A stretch of DNA of 36,892 nt, taken from assembly GCA_021736975.1 (NCBI GenBank), contig JAIPET010000009.1:1-36892 (forward strand). The letters are read 5' to 3'. Under the pieces are notes generated by a model, which was given only the letters and a program-made list of their open reading frames with translations, made no database searches and was not told where the DNA came from. Origin of the DNA: Candidatus Woesearchaeota archaeon. Lineage in GTDB: Archaea > Nanobdellota > Nanobdellia > Woesearchaeales > 21-14-0-10-32-9. How positions within the stretch are numbered: position 1 is the stretch's first letter; each line of letters opens with the position of its first letter. Made by a program: the position numbers and the translations under genes. Shown piece after piece: positions 1 through 7,695 of the stretch.

Positions 1-1040
1 TTGTTTGTGTTGTCTATGTATAGTGTTCCTGCGCTTACGTTGTCGCTTGCGGTTACTAGTTGTACTGTTGTTCCTGTGTCGTTCCATCCTGTGTCGCTTG
101 TTGCTTGGTTTGTTAATGAGCTTAGGCATGTTCCATCATCTAAACAAATATCGCCTGTTGCGTTTATTGTTCCGTTTACGTCTAGTTCGCTGTTTGGTGT
201 TGTTGTTAGTATTCCGACTTTTCCGTCGTTGTCAATTATTACTTTTGTTGTTGTTCCTTGTCTGAATTCTACTATTCCTGAGTTTCCGTATTGTCCTACT
301 ACTAGTGCTGGGTAGCTGTTATGGTCTCTGTATATTGTGTTTGCTTCTGTGTTTGTATTTGGTATTTGCATTCCTGAATTTGGATAAAGTATTCCATTGA
401 ATATTCCTGTTCCTGTTGCTCTAAATGTTCCTGAAATATCTAATTTATAACTTGGGCTTCCGCCGATTCCTATGTTGCTTCCTGATTGTTGTATTTGGCT
501 GTTTCCAAGGGTGCTGCCTGATAGCCATATTGGTATGTAGTTTGTGCTTCCGCTTCCTGTTATGTTTCCTGTTTCTGCTGCTCCTGCGGGGCAGTTTGTT
601 CCATCTGCTAGGCATACGTTTTGTCCGTTTGTGCTTAGGTTTCCTGTTACTATTAGTCCTACTGTGTCTGATCCGTCTCCTAGGTATACGTCTGATGTTG
701 TTCCTGATAGTGTATTTATGTATATGTCTCCAGGGCTTTGTATTGAGAGGTATCCTGCGCTTCCTATTATTCTTGCTTTGGTTCCTGTTTGTTCGCCATC
801 TCCTCTTAATACTAAATTGTTTTGTGTTTGTATTCCTTGGATTGTTGTGTTTCCTGTTACGTTAAAATTTCCTGTTAGTTCGCTGTCTCCTGTTTGTTCT
901 ATGTATAGTGTGTCGTGTCCTGGATTATTTTGTGCTAAATTATTTGTTGCTAATAATGATGTGAAGAGTGTTAAAAATAATATTGTGATTATTATTTTTA
1001 TATTGTTTTTCTCGTTCCTCTTTTTTTCTTTGTGTTTCAT
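1..1040 (-). CDS. Tail-fibre-like secreted surface protein, 3' end beyond window
   Basis: This gene is absent from the ORF track because it has no stop inside the window. Reading the minus strand from ATG at 1040 gives 346 uninterrupted codons. Residues about 15-37 form a signal peptide or N-terminal anchor (IIITILFLTLFTSLLATNN). The rest is low in Cys and rich in Gly, Thr, Asn and Ser, with repeats typical of phage tail fibres and archaeal surface proteins: DVNGTINATGDICLDDGTC and a related GNLSTNGQNVCLADGTNC, plus a KLDISGTFRATG segment. The paired Cys in C-L-x-D-G-T-x-C units recur. The ATG overlaps the stop of the upstream gene as ATGA, so translation is probably coupled. The role is inferred to be cell-surface display or adhesion. 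Most codons end in A (ACA, GGA, ATA), unlike the U-ending style of the electron-transfer operon. The plus-strand ORFs here are shadows. Confidence 0.8.
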   Translation of the reverse strand, partial: MKHKEKKRNEKNNIKIIITILFLTLFTSLLATNNLAQNNPGHDTLYIEQTGDSELTGNFNVTGNTTIQGIQTQNNLVLRGDGEQTGTKARIIGSAGYLSIQSPGDIYINTLSGTTSDVYLGDGSDTVGLIVTGNLSTNGQNVCLADGTNCPAGAAETGNITGSGSTNYIPIWLSGSTLGNSQIQQSGSNIGIGGSPSYKLDISGTFRATGTGIFNGILYPNSGMQIPNTNTEANTIYRDHNSYPALVVGQYGNSGIVEFRQGTTTKVIIDNDGKVGILTTTPNSELDVNGTINATGDICLDDGTCLSSLTNQATSDTGWNDTGTTVQLVTASDNVSAGTLYIDNTN

Positions 1041-2218
1041 TTTGTTGTTTGTCTTTGTATTATTAGGTTGCTTTTTAGATGTAGGTCTCCTGTTTTTGTA
1101 TCTATGTATGCTAGATTTACTCCTCTTATATTTTGAAATATGTATGCGCCTTTTGTTGGTTGCATGAAGAAGTCTTCTTCGTATAGTTTTCCTTTTATGT
1201 GGAAATTTCCTGTTTGTGTATTTATGTATGCTATTGGTGTTTCTTCATAGAATTGTCCAATGTTTACTATTTTGTAATCGTCTTTTTGTGGGTTTATATT
1301 TGAGTTTTCTATTAATTCGCCTTCTATTATTAGGTTTCCTACTTGTGTTATTCTTCCTACTATTTTTCCTTTTATGTTGTCTATGTTTATTCCTGAGTCG
1401 TCTATGTATTGTTGTGGGTTTTGTGCTATGCATTCAAAGGGTATCATATTTGGATTGCTATTTTGGCATGGGTCTGTTAGGTTTATGTCTGTTGTTTGGC
1501 TAATATTTATGGTGTTGTTTTTTGTTGTGTTGGTTTGGTTTGTTGGTGTTAGATCTATTTGTGTTTCGTTTATTGTTTCGTTTGTTATTGTGTTTGGTTC
1601 TTGTGTTGGTGTTGTTTCTATAGGTTCGTTTGACGTAGTGTTTTCTGTTGTTTGGTTTGTTGCGTTTGTTTGTGTTTCGTTTGTTATTTGTGTTGTTGTA
1701 TTGGTGGTTGTGTTTGTTGTTTGGTTTGTTGTGTTTTTTTGTGTTTCGTTTATTGTTGTATTTTTACTTATGTTAAATTCGTTGCTTGTTATTGTGTTTT
1801 CTTCGTCGCTTGCGTATATTTGTAGTGTTCCTGTGTTTGTGTTTGGTTGGATGGTTAGTGTGCTTTCATTTATTGTTGCGTTTACATTATTTAGATTGTT
1901 TAGGTCGTAGTATAGTGTTTGGTTTTCTGGGTCTTTAAAGTAGTTGTTTAGGTTTATTTCTATTGTTTTATTTTGTATTTTAATATTTTGTATTGTTGTT
2001 GTTTGTGTTGGTGGGTTGTTTGGTATTGTGGTTGTGTTTTCTGTTGTTGTGTTGGTTTGGTTTGTTGGTGTTAAATCTATTTGTGTTTCATTTATTGTTG
2101 TATTTGATGTTACTAAACCAGTTATTCCTAAAGAATTTCCAAATATCAGTAATAGTATTAAAACTATTGTGACTGTTATTATTGTTGCTGCTTCTTTAAA
2201 GTGGTTTGTTTCTTTCAT
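1037..2218 (-). CDS. Membrane-anchored Thr/Asn-rich surface protein with Ig/cadherin-like and C-terminal beta repeats
   Basis: The track start at 2254 is replaced by the ATG at 2218, which overlaps the previous gene's stop as ATGA and gives a 393-residue protein. Residues about 9-32 are one hydrophobic segment (TIITVTIVLILLLIFGNSLG). A domain around IEINLNNYFKDPENQTLYYD and TLQIYASDEENTI matches the pattern of cadherin/Ig-like domains of archaeal surface proteins. A long Thr/Asn/Gln linker follows, full of N-x-T sequons; the unit NETQIDLTPTNQTNTT occurs twice. The C-terminus has three related strands (GNLIIEGELIE, GNFHIKGKLYE, GDLHLKSNLII), reminiscent of tail-fibre modules. Its stop overlaps the start of the next surface gene. 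Likely an S-layer-associated or adhesive protein exposed outside the membrane; the exact function is unknown. Confidence 0.75.
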   Translation of the reverse strand: MKETNHFKEAATIITVTIVLILLLIFGNSLGITGLVTSNTTINETQIDLTPTNQTNTTTENTTTIPNNPPTQTTTIQNIKIQNKTIEINLNNYFKDPENQTLYYDLNNLNNVNATINESTLTIQPNTNTGTLQIYASDEENTITSNEFNISKNTTINETQKNTTNQTTNTTTNTTTQITNETQTNATNQTTENTTSNEPIETTPTQEPNTITNETINETQIDLTPTNQTNTTKNNTINISQTTDINLTDPCQNSNPNMIPFECIAQNPQQYIDDSGINIDNIKGKIVGRITQVGNLIIEGELIENSNINPQKDDYKIVNIGQFYEETPIAYINTQTGNFHIKGKLYEEDFFMQPTKGAYIFQNIRGVNLAYIDTKTGDLHLKSNLIIQRQTTK

Positions 2219-2673
2219 TTTATTTTGTTTTTTGTTCTTTGTATTGTTGTCCAAATCGTTTTTGGATTTTTTCCTAGTATTTTTGCAATTTCTACTTGTT
2301 TGTAATCTTCTTTTTGTAAGTGTAAACAGATGGCTTCAAGGATGCTTAGTTCTTTTTTGAATGCGGAAAAGGGTATTTTTGGTGATGTTTCTTGATCTTC
2401 AAATTTTTCTGGTTTTTTTGTTTTGGCTTTTTTGTATGTTGATCCTAAAGAATTTGATTTTCGTTTGAGTAGTTTTGCGATTTCTTTATATTTTAATTTT
2501 TTATTTTCTTTTAGATATTTGACTATTATTTCAAGGCTAGAAATTTTTTTATCATTTAGAATTGTTATGGGAATGCCATCTAGTTCTTCTTCTTCAAGGC
2601 AATCTATTATTTGTTTTGTAGATAGTCCGTATTTATTTTTCAATTCTTGAATTAGGAATCTTTCTTTTAACAT
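2215..2673 (-). CDS. Tandem helix-turn-helix DNA-binding protein (sigma region 4-like HTHs)
   Basis: A 152-residue soluble basic protein. Two similar HTH-type segments are visible: residues about 47-82 (SLEIIVKYLKENKKLKYKEI, then AKLLKRKSNSLGSTYKKAKT) and about 111-150 (ILEAICLHLQKEDYKQVEIA, then KILGKNPKTIWTTIQRTKNK). Both have the form helix, K-x2-E-IAK-hL-x-(K)-(N/S), recognition helix, as in sigma-70 region 4-like HTHs. An N-terminal helical segment (LIQELKNKYGLSTKQIIDCL) may be a third, degenerate unit. It is the first gene of a three-gene cassette whose next two members are surface proteins with ATGA overlaps, so it may regulate that cassette. A TATA box lies about 30 bp upstream, implying a leaderless transcript. 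The family assignment is by pattern only; the regulatory target is inferred. Confidence 0.7.
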   Translation of the reverse strand: MLKERFLIQELKNKYGLSTKQIIDCLEEEELDGIPITILNDKKISSLEIIVKYLKENKKLKYKEIAKLLKRKSNSLGSTYKKAKTKKPEKFEDQETSPKIPFSAFKKELSILEAICLHLQKEDYKQVEIAKILGKNPKTIWTTIQRTKNKIK

Positions 2674-2698
2674 TTATTTATTTGTTTTATGTAGGTGT

Positions 2699-2712
2699 TT
2701 ATTTATATACTT
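2699..2712 (-). promoter_or_regulatory. TATA box of the surface-protein cassette
   Basis: On the minus strand the sequence reads GTATATAAAT, centred about 31 bp before the ATG at 2673. This is the spacing of an archaeal TATA box serving a leaderless mRNA. Confidence 0.55.
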
Positions 2713-2738
2713 TTGTATTAATTAAGTCAAGTATATGT

Positions 2739-2942
2739 TCTTTGTAGGGTTTTTTTGGTTCTTATAGGTTTTTTTCTTTGTTTTTGTAGGTTTTTCTTTG
2801 TTTTTATGGGTTTTTTATTTGGTTCTTATAAGTTTTTTTTGGTTCTTGTAGGTTCTTTTTTTTGTTTTTATAAGGTTTTTTTGGTTCTTGTAGGTTTTTT
2901 GTTTGTTTTTTGTAGGTTTTTTGTTTGTTTTATGTAAGTTTA
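2739..2942. repeat. Degenerate T-rich tandem repeat, about ten units of 17-22 bp
   Basis: The gene-free stretch 2674-3031 contains about ten imperfect units of the form ggTTTTTTTggttcttGTAgg on the plus strand (CCTACAAGAACCAAAAAA on the minus strand). Unit ends vary (GTAGG, ATAGG, ATGGG, ATAAG). The small plus-strand ORF at 2755 only translates this repeat into Phe/Leu/Val and is not accepted as a gene. The array lies upstream of the surface cassette promoter and downstream of the HExxH gene. On the minus strand, where both neighbours are transcribed, it is A-rich, so it is not an ordinary oligo-U terminator. The remainder (2943-3031) is AT-rich with no feature seen. Confidence 0.6.
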
Positions 2943-3031
2943 TGTTTTGTTATTGTGTGTTTTATTTATTTTTTTATTCAGAAAGATTTTTTTTATTTTC
3001 TTAAAAATAAGTTTTATTTTTGTAATTTTTT

Positions 3032-3724
3032 TTAGTTTATATTAAGAACGGAGGGTATTGGTAAATAGAAAAAACCATGTTTTTCTTTTAAGTATTGTTC
3101 TGTGTGATTTATTTTTTCTTTATTTTGTAGATTTATTGAGAATATTTTTGATATTGAATGTGTTAGCGCTTCAAATTCTAAGTGTTTGTCTTCTGTGTAT
3201 TTTTTATTTGTTATTATGTCTGTTAGTTCAAGGATGCGATTATTTATTTTTGTTGAGAATTTATTGTTTGTTTCTTCAGGTTCATATATTATTTTAGTTT
3301 GTTCTATTGGTATGAATTTTTCTTCACTATATTCTATTAATGTATTTTCGTCAATTTCTTTAAAATATATTCTGAAGGGTTTTTCTGTTTTGTATGGTTT
3401 TGAGTTTACTATTTTTTTGAAATTTTCTCTTTCTATTGATGCTTCTAATAAGTCAAGGTGTATTATTTCGTGAAATAGGTATAGTGATTGTGCTGTTAAA
3501 TAGTGGGATAGTATTTCTTCTTTTGTTAATATTTCGTTGTTTTCTTTTTTTTGTATTTTTAGATATCCGTTTATTTTTGTTAGTTGTTTTATTATATTTT
3601 TTTTCTTTAGGTTTCCAAAATTTGTTTGAAATTTTGAGAAGTGTTGATTTATTTGTTTCATTGAGTAAAAACCCATATTTAACTCATATCTTTGTCTTAG
3701 TTCAAAGTTTAAAGAATAGTTCAT
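3032..3724 (-). CDS. Uncharacterised protein with HEIIH zincin-like motif
   Basis: A 230-residue, largely hydrophilic protein with no signal peptide or membrane segment, so probably cytoplasmic. The distinctive feature is HEIIHLDLLE at residues 85-94, within the amphipathic stretch SLYLFHEIIHLDLLEASIE. HExxH is the zinc-binding and catalytic motif of zincin metallopeptidases, and a Glu five residues after the second His could be a third ligand. The rest matches no family I recognise. A Glu/Lys-rich N-terminal helical region precedes it, and a second region after residue 100 looks mixed alpha/beta. It is 45 bp downstream of the DUF192 lipoprotein gene on the same strand and may be co-transcribed. 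A short HExxH can occur by chance, so peptidase activity is only a possibility. Confidence 0.6.
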   Translation of the reverse strand: MNYSLNFELRQRYELNMGFYSMKQINQHFSKFQTNFGNLKKKNIIKQLTKINGYLKIQKKENNEILTKEEILSHYLTAQSLYLFHEIIHLDLLEASIERENFKKIVNSKPYKTEKPFRIYFKEIDENTLIEYSEEKFIPIEQTKIIYEPEETNNKFSTKINNRILELTDIITNKKYTEDKHLEFEALTHSISKIFSINLQNKEKINHTEQYLKEKHGFFYLPIPSVLNIN

Positions 3725-3769
3725 ATTGTTTTTTTTGCTTTTTTTATTAATTAATTTTATGGAAGTTAT

Positions 3770-4201
3770 TTATTTTATGTTTTTAAATTCTATTGTGTCT
3801 CCTTCTTTCATGTTTTTTTCTGCGGTTATATTTGCATTTATTTCTAATACGTATAGTGCTTGTTTTTCAGGATCATATATTGTGCATGGTTCTTCTTTGC
3901 AGGGTGTTGCGCTCATTATTTTTTCTATTTTTTTATTTTGATTTATCCATATTATGTCTAGCGGTATTAGTGTGTTTTTCATCCAGAATGGATAGTTTCC
4001 TGATTTTTCAAATATGAATAGCATTCCTTCATTTTCTGGTAGGTATTCTCTATTCATTAATCCTATTTGTCTTGTTTCTGGTGTGTTTACTATTTCTATG
4101 TTGAAGCATTTTTCATTTATGCATGCTTTTGGTTTTTGTTCTTGGCATCCTGTTATGAGTATTAAAGAAAGTATTATTGTTGCAAATATTATTTTTTTCA
4201 T
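3770..4201 (-). CDS. DUF192 family lipoprotein
   Basis: A 143-residue protein. The N-terminus MKKIIFATIILSLILITGCQ is a lipoprotein signal peptide with a lipobox (LITGC), so the mature protein is predicted to be lipid-anchored at Cys19 on the outer face of the membrane. The remainder is a complete DUF192 domain, recognised by the family pattern ETRQIGLMNREYLPENEGML, FIFEKSGNYPFWMKNTLIPL and DIIWINQNKKI, followed by ALYVLEINANIT. The biochemical role of DUF192 is not established. Three cysteines in the mature part (ACINEKC, ATPCKEEPC) could form disulfides. A TATA-like element about 27 bp upstream suggests a leaderless message, and the HExxH gene follows by 45 bp. Confidence 0.88.
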   Translation of the reverse strand: MKKIIFATIILSLILITGCQEQKPKACINEKCFNIEIVNTPETRQIGLMNREYLPENEGMLFIFEKSGNYPFWMKNTLIPLDIIWINQNKKIEKIMSATPCKEEPCTIYDPEKQALYVLEINANITAEKNMKEGDTIEFKNIK

Positions 4202-4221
4202 TTTATTTGTTTTATTTGTTT

Positions 4222-4234
4222 TAGTTATAAATAT
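4222..4234 (-). promoter_or_regulatory. TATA box of the DUF192 gene
   Basis: The minus-strand sequence ATTTATAACTA is centred about 27 bp upstream of the ATG at 4201, matching an archaeal TATA box for a leaderless transcript. Confidence 0.5.
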
Positions 4235-4275
4235 TGTTGTAGTTCTTTAGTTTTTGTGCGTAGCTAATGGGGTTT

Positions 4276-4298
4276 AATACAAATAAATGATTTGTATT
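4276..4298 (-). terminator. Possible 3' hairpin downstream of hef
   Basis: AATACAAAT and ATTTGTATT form a perfect 9-bp inverted repeat around a 5-base loop, about 80 bp past the hef stop. It could be a 3'-end structure of the hef transcript or part of the upstream region of the DUF192 gene. The core AATACAAATAAAT also occurs at about 34122. Confidence 0.3.
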
Positions 4299-4379
4299 TA
4301 TTGTAGTTGTGCATTAAGAAAACTTTTAGTTTTTTTGTGTCAGAAGCTTTATTTTTGATTTGACTTGGAGTTGTCTTTT

Positions 4380-6620
4380 TTATTCGTATTCTTTGTCCAT
4401 TAGTTCTTTGATTTTTTTTGCTTTAATTTTTCCAATAAGTTCTACTTCTTGTAGTTCTTCTAGTGATGCGTTTGCTATTGCTTTTATTGTTTTAAAGTGT
4501 TTTAGTAGTGCTGGTGCTAGTCTTGGTCCTATGTCTGGTATTGATGATATTATGTATTCTTGTATTTCTTTATCGTTGATTGGTTTTGTTGTGTGCATTT
4601 GCCAGTCTTTTTCGTCTGTTGATTGTTCTCTTTTTGCTATTTGTCTGAGTAGTCCTGCTGTGTCTTTTGCATTTCTTGTTTGTATTAGTGGTATTCTAAG
4701 TCCTATGGTGAGTGCGGCTAGCATTCCTCTTATTGCGTTTGGGTGTATTCTTCTTTGGCTGTATATGTCGTCTGTTCCTTCTATTATTATTAAGGGTTTA
4801 TAGAATTGTTTGAGTTCTTTTGCTTGGCTTAGTAGTCGTCCGTCTATTATCGAATCAACAAAATCTTTTACTGTTTTGTATTCTACTATTACGTGTTCTG
4901 ATAGTTGGTAGTCTCCTAGTTGCATACTTTCTAAGTTAATATTTACTTTTAGATCTAGTAGTTCTTTTATTACTTGGCTTCCTTTTTCTCTGTAGTCTAC
5001 TTTTATTGTGATTTCTTCTTCGCTTAGAAAGTCTGCTAATGGTTTGTTTTGTGTTTTACTTACGGATTCTTGTGATCCTAAAATTGTTTTTTGTTCTTCG
5101 TTATTTTTTTCATGAAGTTTGTTTTTTATGTTTTTTAGTGCTTGATACATTCGTTTTTCTTTATGGTGTGCCGCCCATTTATATCCTTCGTCTCTTGTTC
5201 CTTTTGTTATTAGTGTTATTACTTGTCCTTCTTTTTGTCTTCCTGTTCTTCCTCTTCTTTGTACGGTTCTAATTGCTGATGGTATTGGTTCGTAAAATAT
5301 GACTAGGTCTACTTCGGGAATATCAAGTCCTTCTTCTCCTACGCTTGTTGCAATTAGACAATTAAATGTGTCTTCTGAGAAATTTTCTAGCATTTGTTTT
5401 TGTTGTTTTTGACTTAGTCCGGTATTTTTTTTCTTTGCTTGTCCAACAAATATTTCTGAGCTTATTTTATCTTCTTCTAGTACTTCTTTTATTTTTGATG
5501 CTGTGTCTCTGAATTGTGTGAATATTATTATTTTACATTTTTGATTATGTTTTATGTGTTGGGTTGTTATTTCTTTTATTTTGTCTAGTTTTGGGTGTCT
5601 TATTTTTTGTTCTATTAGTTTTTCTGTTAGTATTTTTGCTGATCTAAAGTTTAAATCTTGAACTAGGTTTTTTACTGATTTTACTTTTCCGCTGCTTGCT
5701 TGTTTTTCTAAATCTGTCATGTATGAGTGTAGTGGGTTGATGTCTTGCGTTTCTATTAGTTCTATTGCGTGTTCTACTTTTAGTGCTTCTGCAACTAAGG
5801 ATATTGATTTTAGCACATCATATTCTTTTTCTCCGCTTGCTATTTTTCCTTGCAGTGCTCCTATGACTTTTAGTAGTGTTGTTTTATTATAGTTATTAAT
5901 TGCGCCATGTAAATATCCTAATTTTATTGCTTCGTCTATTTTTGATTCGTATGCTTTTTTTAGAAATCTGTGTATTCTTAGAAGTTCTTCTGTTAGTTCT
6001 ACGTGTATTGTTTCTTGTTTCATTTCTTGGATGTATTCTTTTACGTCTGGGTCGTCGTGGCTTCGGTATTCTACTTCGTCAATAAATAGGTTTGAACATA
6101 CTTCTAATATTTTTGCTTGATCTGCTCCCGGACTTGCAGTGAGTGCAAGTATTCTTTCATGTTTTGCTTTTTCATGATATTTTTTTGCTAAGAATACGTA
6201 TGCGTAGTCTTTTACTGCTCTGTGCGCTTCGTCAATTATTAATAGGGATATTTCTTCTAATTTTATTCTTCTGCTTATTACGTCATTTTCAAGTCCCTGG
6301 GGCGTGCTTATTATTATTTGGTTTTCATCAAATAGTTCTTGTCTTTTTTCAGGTTTTATTGTTCCTGTAAATAATATTATTTTGTCTTTCATTTTAGGGA
6401 AGAATTTTTTTAGGCTTTTTTCGTGTTGTCCAGCTAATGGTTTTGTTGGTGCTAAGAACATTATTTTTGAATCAGGATAATTATCTAATCTTTGGGTCAT
6501 TAGCATTGCAGCTATGGCTGTTTTTCCAAGACCAGTTGGTAAGACTGCCATTGTATTTGATTTTACTGCGGTATTAAGAATTGTTTCTTGATATAATCTT
6601 GGGGTTATTCCTACTAGCAT
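4380..6620 (-). CDS. hef: Hef: helicase-nuclease for stalled replication forks (FANCM/XPF homologue)
   Basis: A 746-residue protein of full Hef architecture. The N-terminal SF2 helicase has Walker A (LPTGLGKT, 27-34), DEAH (130-133), TASPG (162-166), a second RecA domain with IIFTQFRDTA (365-374) and motif VI QRRGRTGR (454-461). The ERCC4/XPF nuclease follows (about 538-665) with VDYREKGS and GDYQL. A C-terminal helix-hairpin-helix pair ends the protein (IPDIGPRLAPALLKHF; VELIGKIKAKKIKEL). Archaeal Hef acts on branched DNA and stalled forks. The nuclease core motif usually written ERK-x3-D reads E580-Y-K-x3-D586 here, so the arginine is replaced by tyrosine while Glu, Lys and Asp remain. The gene is monocistronic; a TTTAAAAA element about 25 bp upstream is a plausible TATA box. 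Confidence 0.95.
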   Translation of the reverse strand: MLVGITPRLYQETILNTAVKSNTMAVLPTGLGKTAIAAMLMTQRLDNYPDSKIMFLAPTKPLAGQHEKSLKKFFPKMKDKIILFTGTIKPEKRQELFDENQIIISTPQGLENDVISRRIKLEEISLLIIDEAHRAVKDYAYVFLAKKYHEKAKHERILALTASPGADQAKILEVCSNLFIDEVEYRSHDDPDVKEYIQEMKQETIHVELTEELLRIHRFLKKAYESKIDEAIKLGYLHGAINNYNKTTLLKVIGALQGKIASGEKEYDVLKSISLVAEALKVEHAIELIETQDINPLHSYMTDLEKQASSGKVKSVKNLVQDLNFRSAKILTEKLIEQKIRHPKLDKIKEITTQHIKHNQKCKIIIFTQFRDTASKIKEVLEEDKISSEIFVGQAKKKNTGLSQKQQKQMLENFSEDTFNCLIATSVGEEGLDIPEVDLVIFYEPIPSAIRTVQRRGRTGRQKEGQVITLITKGTRDEGYKWAAHHKEKRMYQALKNIKNKLHEKNNEEQKTILGSQESVSKTQNKPLADFLSEEEITIKVDYREKGSQVIKELLDLKVNINLESMQLGDYQLSEHVIVEYKTVKDFVDSIIDGRLLSQAKELKQFYKPLIIIEGTDDIYSQRRIHPNAIRGMLAALTIGLRIPLIQTRNAKDTAGLLRQIAKREQSTDEKDWQMHTTKPINDKEIQEYIISSIPDIGPRLAPALLKHFKTIKAIANASLEELQEVELIGKIKAKKIKELMDKEYE

Positions 6621-6672
6621 GTTTGTATAGAAGCATTTTTCTTTTTAAATGATTTGTGTAGTTGTCCAGTGT

Positions 6673-7608
6673 TTATTCGCTCATATCTTTTTCTAGGAAT
6701 ATGTCATAGTTTCTTCCTATTTTTTCTCTTCTTATTATTTTTTTGTATTCTAGATTCGTTATTATTGCGCTGACTTTTGATTTTGACCAGTTTAGTTGTT
6801 TTCCTAGTTCTTTTTGTTTTATTTGATTATTATTTTCTTTTATTTTGTTGATTATTATTTTTTCATCTGGGTTAAATAGTGATGAGGGTATTTCTGTTAT
6901 TTCTGTTTTTTTTGTTATTTGTTTTTTTCTATTTGTGTGTATTATTTGTCCATGCCATCCAGCTATTAGTCCTAGTATTAGTGCTATTAATATTATTATT
7001 AAAACGGATGTTTCTTTTAATTCGTTTACATATTCAGGTATTATTTCTTCTGAGTTTTCGTGTCCACTATATTTTACTTGGTATATTTTTGGAAGATCTG
7101 GGTTTTGTTCTTCCCAATTTACTATTATTCCTTCGCCATCCGTACTTATATGTGAATTTTTGGGAATTATGTTTGTATTGTCGTTTAAATTTATTTTTTT
7201 TCCTATTGGGATTTTTATTGAGTAAATTAGATTTGCGGGTTGTTTTGGTAAATACATTGTTCTTGAAAATATATCTGTGTCGGCACCTATGTTTTTTACA
7301 ATATTTTTTAGTTCGTAGCTTAATGTTATTTTACAATCAACACATGCTGTTTTTAGATTTAGTGTATTGTTTTCTGTTTTGGTTTCTTTTCCGCTTATTT
7401 TTATGTTGTATGCATCTTTTGGTAAGTGTAAGTTTAGGATGTCATTAGTATTATTTGTCATTATTAATGTCATTTCTTCTAGTAGTTTTCCTGTTTCTGT
7501 TAGTGAGTCTTTTATTTGTACTGATTCAAGATTATATGCTGTGCTATTTTGTGAAAAAATAGTTATGAACAATATAATCATAATTATTATTGTGGTTTTT
7601 TTCGTCAT
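6673..7608 (-). CDS. Membrane-anchored winged-HTH regulator with extracellular domain
   Basis: A 311-residue protein. It has an N-terminal signal sequence (TIIIMIILFITIFSQNSTAY), an outside domain of about 175 residues rich in Asn and beta-strands, one transmembrane helix (about 200-218, SVLIIILIALILGLIAGWHG) and a cytoplasmic winged HTH (about 245-305). Within the wHTH, QKELGKQLNWSKSKVSAIIT is the HTH, and NLEYKKIIRREKIGRNYDIF the wing. This layout is known in archaeal one-component membrane regulators with MarR/DUF7343-type wHTH domains. It suggests direct coupling of an outside signal to transcription. The outer domain holds a C-V-D-C pair (89-92), a possible disulfide or metal site. It is divergently transcribed from the electron-transfer operon, with paired palindromes in the shared region that may be its operators. 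Confidence 0.8.
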   Translation of the reverse strand: MTKKTTIIIMIILFITIFSQNSTAYNLESVQIKDSLTETGKLLEEMTLIMTNNTNDILNLHLPKDAYNIKISGKETKTENNTLNLKTACVDCKITLSYELKNIVKNIGADTDIFSRTMYLPKQPANLIYSIKIPIGKKINLNDNTNIIPKNSHISTDGEGIIVNWEEQNPDLPKIYQVKYSGHENSEEIIPEYVNELKETSVLIIILIALILGLIAGWHGQIIHTNRKKQITKKTEITEIPSSLFNPDEKIIINKIKENNNQIKQKELGKQLNWSKSKVSAIITNLEYKKIIRREKIGRNYDIFLEKDMSE

Positions 7609-7634
7609 TTTTTATCTTTTTTTATTTTTGTTTA

Positions 7635-7654
7635 TTCAGAAAACAGTTCTGAAC
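7635..7654. promoter_or_regulatory. Inverted repeat, candidate operator site 1
   Basis: TTCAGAA-AACAG-TTCTGAA is a perfect 7-bp inverted repeat, and its right half lies in the palindrome GTTCTGAAC (7646-7654). It lies between a TATA-like TTTAAATAG (about 7656-7664, minus strand) and the start of the membrane wHTH gene, so a bound protein would cover the transcription start. Confidence 0.45.
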
Positions 7655-7695
7655 TATTTAAATTTTACTTGTTTTGTTGCATTTTGAGTTTTATT

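Noticed and set aside
1-2360. Plus-strand ORFs of the track (1..315, 425..865, 544..1167, 1216..1503, 1374..1910, 1944..2360)
   Set aside because: They are shadows of the minus-strand surface genes: composition is Val/Leu/Phe/Cys-rich with no starts or ribosome-binding sites. The minus strand gives signal peptides, repeats and ATGA couplings.
2755-2937. 60-residue plus-strand ORF
   Set aside because: It only translates the T-rich tandem repeat into low-complexity Phe/Leu/Val.
2739-2942. CRISPR array
   Set aside because: Units are degenerate, contiguous and lack unique spacers; no cas genes are near.
2739-2942. Oligo-U terminator array
   Set aside because: Both flanking genes are on the minus strand, where the transcript would be A-rich, and no plus-strand gene ends here.
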